64,000 bases of DNA from Salticus scenicus (Eukaryota; Arthropoda; Arachnida; Araneae; Salticidae). Under the pieces are notes generated by a model. That model did not search any database. It was not told the DNA's origin and saw only the letters and a list, made by a program, of their open reading frames with translations. Both the position numbers and the translations under genes were made by a program. Within the stretch, counting starts at the first letter, position 1. Each line of letters starts with the position of its first letter. Location of the stretch: assembly GCA_963930645.1 (NCBI GenBank), contig CAWVNO010000537.1, positions 62,001-126,000 of the forward strand. The letters are read 5' to 3'. Positions 60,630-64,000 of this stretch are shown piece by piece.

Positions 60630-61098
60630 TATATATATTTATTAAACTAGCAAAATAATAATTGTTTAAACGGAGTAGAATTATGTATCTATATTTTAGA
60701 TATAGAGGAATTGACGTTTCGTGCTAGAAAATACCAAAGAAATTTTTTTTTTTTTTTTTCTGTAGAATTAAACGAAAATATTCAACATGCTACGTTCTTC
60801 CATACTTTTGTTTCTCTAAAATCAAATAAATAAATAAAAAGGAAAAATATGAAAAATATGGATGTGTGGTTTAAAAGTTTTGCTGTCGGCTGCAAATCTT
60901 AAATTTGTATGATTGGAATGAAAATTACATTGAACCGATACAAAGTTACGTTGTTTGGATATAATTAGAAAGAGAATTGATTTGATGAATGGGAATTTAA
61001 TTTTTGTTTTTAATAAGTTATTTGCCACTAGAGTTAAATTATTGAAAATTGAGTCATTTTCTTACAATTATTTAGAGAATAAAAACAAGGCAAACTAA
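60600..61098. other. AT-rich region, no gene
   Basis: (TA)n directly follows the fold-back element; poly-T at about 60741-60759. No domains. Confidence 0.65.
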
Positions 61099-61101
61099 AA
61101 C

Positions 61102-61321
61102 GTCTAGAATGCCAAATAGAAATAATAGGAAAGCAGACAGCTGTTTCGGTAGCATTTAGTGTACCGTCTTCAGTGCATTTGCGACCTATTTATTCCCAGA
61201 ATATATATCACGTCCACTGAGGCGAGATAAAGTGTACCATTTTCCTGCACTGAAGACGGTACGCTAAATGCTATCGAAATAGCTATCAGTTTTTCTATTA
61301 TTTCTATTTGACGTTCTAGAA
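61102..61321. mobile_element. Small inverted-repeat element (MITE-like)
   Basis: Ends TCTAGAATGCCAAATAGAAA and, read inward from the right, TCTAGAACGTCAAATAGAAA. The arms of about 80 bp continue to GTACCGTCTTCAGTGCA in both directions, enclosing a spacer of about 55 bp. About 220 bp in total, with no coding potential. No clear target duplication was found. Confidence 0.75.
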
Positions 61322-61499
61322 GTTGTTGTTTGTCATGTTTTTATAATCCCACGACATGTCTTGCACTAAATATTTAGATACTTTAAAATTTAATGAATAA
61401 AATCTCTATTTTAAATTAGTTTATTCCTTTCTTTTTTTTTTTTTTTTTTTCCTTTTTATAGTCTATAATTTAATTTCCATCTAAAAAATACTGACTCTC

Positions 61500-62385
61500 A
61501 ATTTTTATTAAAACTTTTTCAGCAGTTTTCCTATACGGAACGAGGGAACGGTAATTTTCTCGGAGTTCAGAATAATGCATTAGGACTTGTTATCTCAAAA
61601 ATTCGTAAGCTTAAATATTTTTCAATACTTTTGAGTAGTTTCAGATAAATCCATTTTCTGTCTTTTTTACCGAGCGGAGTGCGAATTACCAATGAATGCT
61701 ACATTTCTTGCAGTAATTCAATTAGAGAAAAAATTTCTCTATTTTTTTTTTTTTTTTTTCTTTTATCAAAACCATTCGAGCAGCATTAAGAAAATCTTGT
61801 TTCTGAGTTTTCCTCTCAGATGAAGTGAGGTTTTATAGTAAATGCTAAATTTCTTGAAGATTAATTTAATTTAAGTTCAATTATTTCCACAAATCCACTG
61901 ATTTATCAAAATCATTCAGTCAGTTTCCAAAAGACATTAGAAACTATCCTCCAATAAGCCTAATCACAATTTTGCATAAAATTCTGACGAAAGTTCTTCC
62001 GAACCACTTGAAGAAACAATTAGATGTAGCGCAACTTAAAGAACAAGCAGAATTTTGAAGTAGTTTTAATACCATTGACCATATTCATACAACTGGAGAA
62101 ATTTTTGGAAGAAGTATTATATGTATATATATATTTATATTTTTTCCTGTCAAACTAAGCACTGGTTACCAGTGAACGCCAACTTTTCTAAAGATGAAGA
62201 TAAGTTATACCGATTATTATATCAAAAAACTCTTAACCATAAATTATAATCAAAATCATTCGAACTGTTTAAATGAAAACCCATTTTCTCTTTTCTTATT
62301 TTCCTTTTCCTTTTTTCAGACGGGTAAAGCGCGGTTTACCACTCAGCGCTGATTTTCTTAAAGACGAAAAATCCCCCCCCCCCTC
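61500..62385 (+). repeat. Degenerate tandem repeats interrupted by an RT fragment
   Basis: Units of roughly 140-200 bp share TATCAAAA(C/T)CATTCGA(G/A)C, CATTTTCT(G)TCTTTT, CGG(A/T)GTGCGAATTACC-like and AATGCTA(C/A)ATTTCTTG motifs, seen near 61620-61720, 61765-61865, 61905-62210 and 62240-62380. The third unit contains the RT fragment. No gene is inferred from the repeats. Confidence 0.6.
61930..62100 (+). pseudogene. Non-LTR retrotransposon RT fragment
   Basis: The plus strand encodes KDIRNYPPISLITILHKILT, then NHLKKQLDVAQLKEQAEF, a stop, and SSFNTIDHIHTTGE. These are conserved RT blocks of RTE/CR1-type LINEs (NYRPISLL..., EQAGFR.G.ST.DHI), located N-terminal to the catalytic YADD region, which is absent here. 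One stop (TGA) replaces the arginine after EQAEF. About 57 codons remain. Confidence 0.8.
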
Positions 62386-63545
62386 CAAAAAAAAAAAAAA
62401 AAAAAAGAAAGAAAGAAAGAAAGAAAGAAAGAAATTGAACTTAGTATAGTATATATTATATACAAGACTAACTCGTTCATTTTTTTATTTTATGCTTTTT
62501 TTTATTTTTACTGAAATTCATATTGCGCCACAGTAAATTCTATAGTATTCATTTTATAGTAATGGAGAAGTACATAATAGAGAGCATAATTATTGAAATG
62601 CTGTATAATCGAATTTATGACATGATGCAGAAGATATTTTTCAACTGAGAAGTAATTTTTAAATATTTCTTATATTTCATCGCACATGTAATTAATTAGG
62701 TCTAAAGCCATTTTTATCACAATCACTTAAGATTGATAGAAGTTAATCGTGCAAGAAAATAAAATTTATTTTATTCAGAAAAAATATGAGATAAGTATAA
62801 TTATTATAGAATTTTTATCACATAATCTAAGCTTATAATTTCTGTAATAAGAATAATTAACTTTTTTCTTTAATTTATACTTTAATTACACCCATGTAAC
62901 TGCCATTTAAGTCGCGTATGAAGTGAAAAAAAAAGCGATACTTCTTTAACTAGATTAGCATAAAAACAGATTAATTAACTTTCTTATTATGGGTCATAAA
63001 ACTAATGTAATTTAATTAATGAACTGCAAAAGTTGCGATTAATATACATGACATTTTATCTCAAATAAAATACGTATTTTTAAATCAAATTTAACTTTTT
63101 TAAACGTAGCATAAAATATATTCTTAATAGTATTTAAATAATGCAATATACGTTTACCTATAAGATTTTCAATATATTTCATATTGTTTACAAAGAGTTT
63201 TGTTACATAAAATTTTATTTATTTATTTATTTTAATTAATTTTAGTATTTGAAATATTTTAGAAAAACTTAAATTTTAGCTAAACAATATGTTTCATTTG
63301 ATACAAATTCAAACAAATATATTTTTAATTTCATTTATCTGACCCCTAATATATCCGTAAAATAATGTTATTATTTATTTATTTTTTTATTAATTATTTG
63401 TTTTTTCGGTATTATGGTTCAAAATGCATATTAAAAAAATTAAATACACCATATCATCAATAATAATATATTTACGCATTTCTTTGAATTCTTTGAAGTA
63501 AATTTAAATGTTCAGAATAAAACATAACTGATGTATGTATAATTG
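62386..63545. other. AT-rich region, no gene
   Basis: A-rich and (GAAA)n tract at about 62388-62434. Nothing else is supported. Confidence 0.65.
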
Positions 63546-63547
63546 AA

Positions 63548-63930
63548 TCAGTCATTTGAGAAACACCTCATGTCCATTTTTGGCCAAAATTGAGTTAGAC
63601 ATATTAAATTGTTGGTGAAGGCTAGAAAAATCCAATATGCATAAAACAATTCATCTCCACTTAATAACCATGGTGATGCCGCATTTGAAAATATCCATTC
63701 CTTTGAGAAACACCTCATCTCCTGGAAATGTGTTGTTTCTCAAATGACTTACAAAAGAATGTGGCTGGTGGTAGCACTGTTTCTTGTTATTCTACTTTAA
63801 TGTGGCTCCTGAATAATCCCTTTGAGACCTCTTAAACCAGGTTTGGGGATTTACCTGTCCTTCTTAACTCAGGCACATTGGGACGTGCCTAGATGCCTAG
63901 GCCGTGGCCTGCGGTTCGTAGACGAGATGT
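63548..63930. repeat. Unclassified repeat with inverted CATTTGAGAAACA ends
   Basis: GTCATTTGAGAAACACCTCAT at about 63551 recurs as TTTGAGAAACACCTCATCTC at about 63702 and inverted as TGTTTCTCAAATGAC at about 63732-63746. A GC-richer tail follows (63830-63930), including TGCCTAGATGCCTAGGCCGT. No frame or known domain. The first 200 bp could be a small inverted-repeat element and the tail a separate repeat. Confidence 0.45.
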
Positions 63931-64000
63931 TTATTTATTTTTTTATTTATTTTTTTTGCGAGTTTACTTCTTTTTTTTTCAGATACCTTGTCTTTTTATT

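Overview
The window looks like arthropod nuclear DNA, most likely from a chelicerate and perhaps a spider. It is very AT-rich, full of (TA)n, (CA)n and poly-A/T tracts, and carries eukaryotic transposon classes only: Ty3/gypsy LTR element, piggyBac, hAT, Tc1/mariner and non-LTR remnants. The taxon is inferred from the style of these element families, not from a host gene. I found no convincing host protein-coding gene, rRNA, functional tRNA or CRISPR array.

Layout. 0.35-0.85 kb: near-perfect 216 bp inverted repeat. 0.85-3.56 kb: irregular tandem array whose units each carry a decayed tRNA-Ile-like sequence in antisense. 5.7-6.3 kb: MITE. 7.86-8.79 kb: Tc1-type element built as two head-to-head halves. 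12.3-13.5 kb: 3' end of a non-LTR retrotransposon (RNase H part). 18.3-18.6 kb: palindromic MITE related to two copies at 57.4-58.0 kb. 20-22.5, 25.8-26.5 and 29.2-30.1 kb: three copies of a repeat sharing a GC-rich head; the first encloses a satellite-like array. 30.2-32.3 kb: tandem array of about 173 bp subunits in higher-order units, with dispersed relatives at 16.3 and 24.8-25.5 kb. 33.4-34.0 kb: roughly 300 bp tandem duplication.

The centrepiece is at 34,243-45,700: one Ty3/gypsy element on the minus strand, bounded by TGTGG/CTCACA ends and a 4 bp ATGT target duplication. A piggyBac element (34,933-37,917, TTAA duplication) sits in its 3' LTR, and an hAT element (44,543-45,380, 8 bp duplication CACTATAC) sits in its 5' LTR. 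Each LTR serves as the empty-site control for the other, so both insertions can be delimited to the base and must post-date the gypsy insertion. The gypsy gag is shortened and has a stop; pol keeps protease, RT, RNase H and integrase in one frame with two stop codons. The piggyBac transposase retains its catalytic aspartates but has two frameshifts.

Downstream lie a decayed Tc1 transposase piece (47.0 kb), an antisense tRNA-like sequence (50.1 kb), a possible solo LTR (51.4-52.0 kb), a deleted mariner-type element with intact ends (52,200-53,111), a fragment of a second related gypsy element (53.9-54.6 kb), two palindromic MITEs, and a 2.2 kb fold-back element (58,354-60,598). Each arm of the fold-back carries the 5' part of the same unrecognised cysteine-rich gene. 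The last 3 kb hold a small inverted-repeat element, a tandem array interrupted by an RT fragment, and an unexplained GC-richer block. The window is best read as a heterochromatin-like or intergenic graveyard of mobile elements with an unusual number of head-to-head structures.
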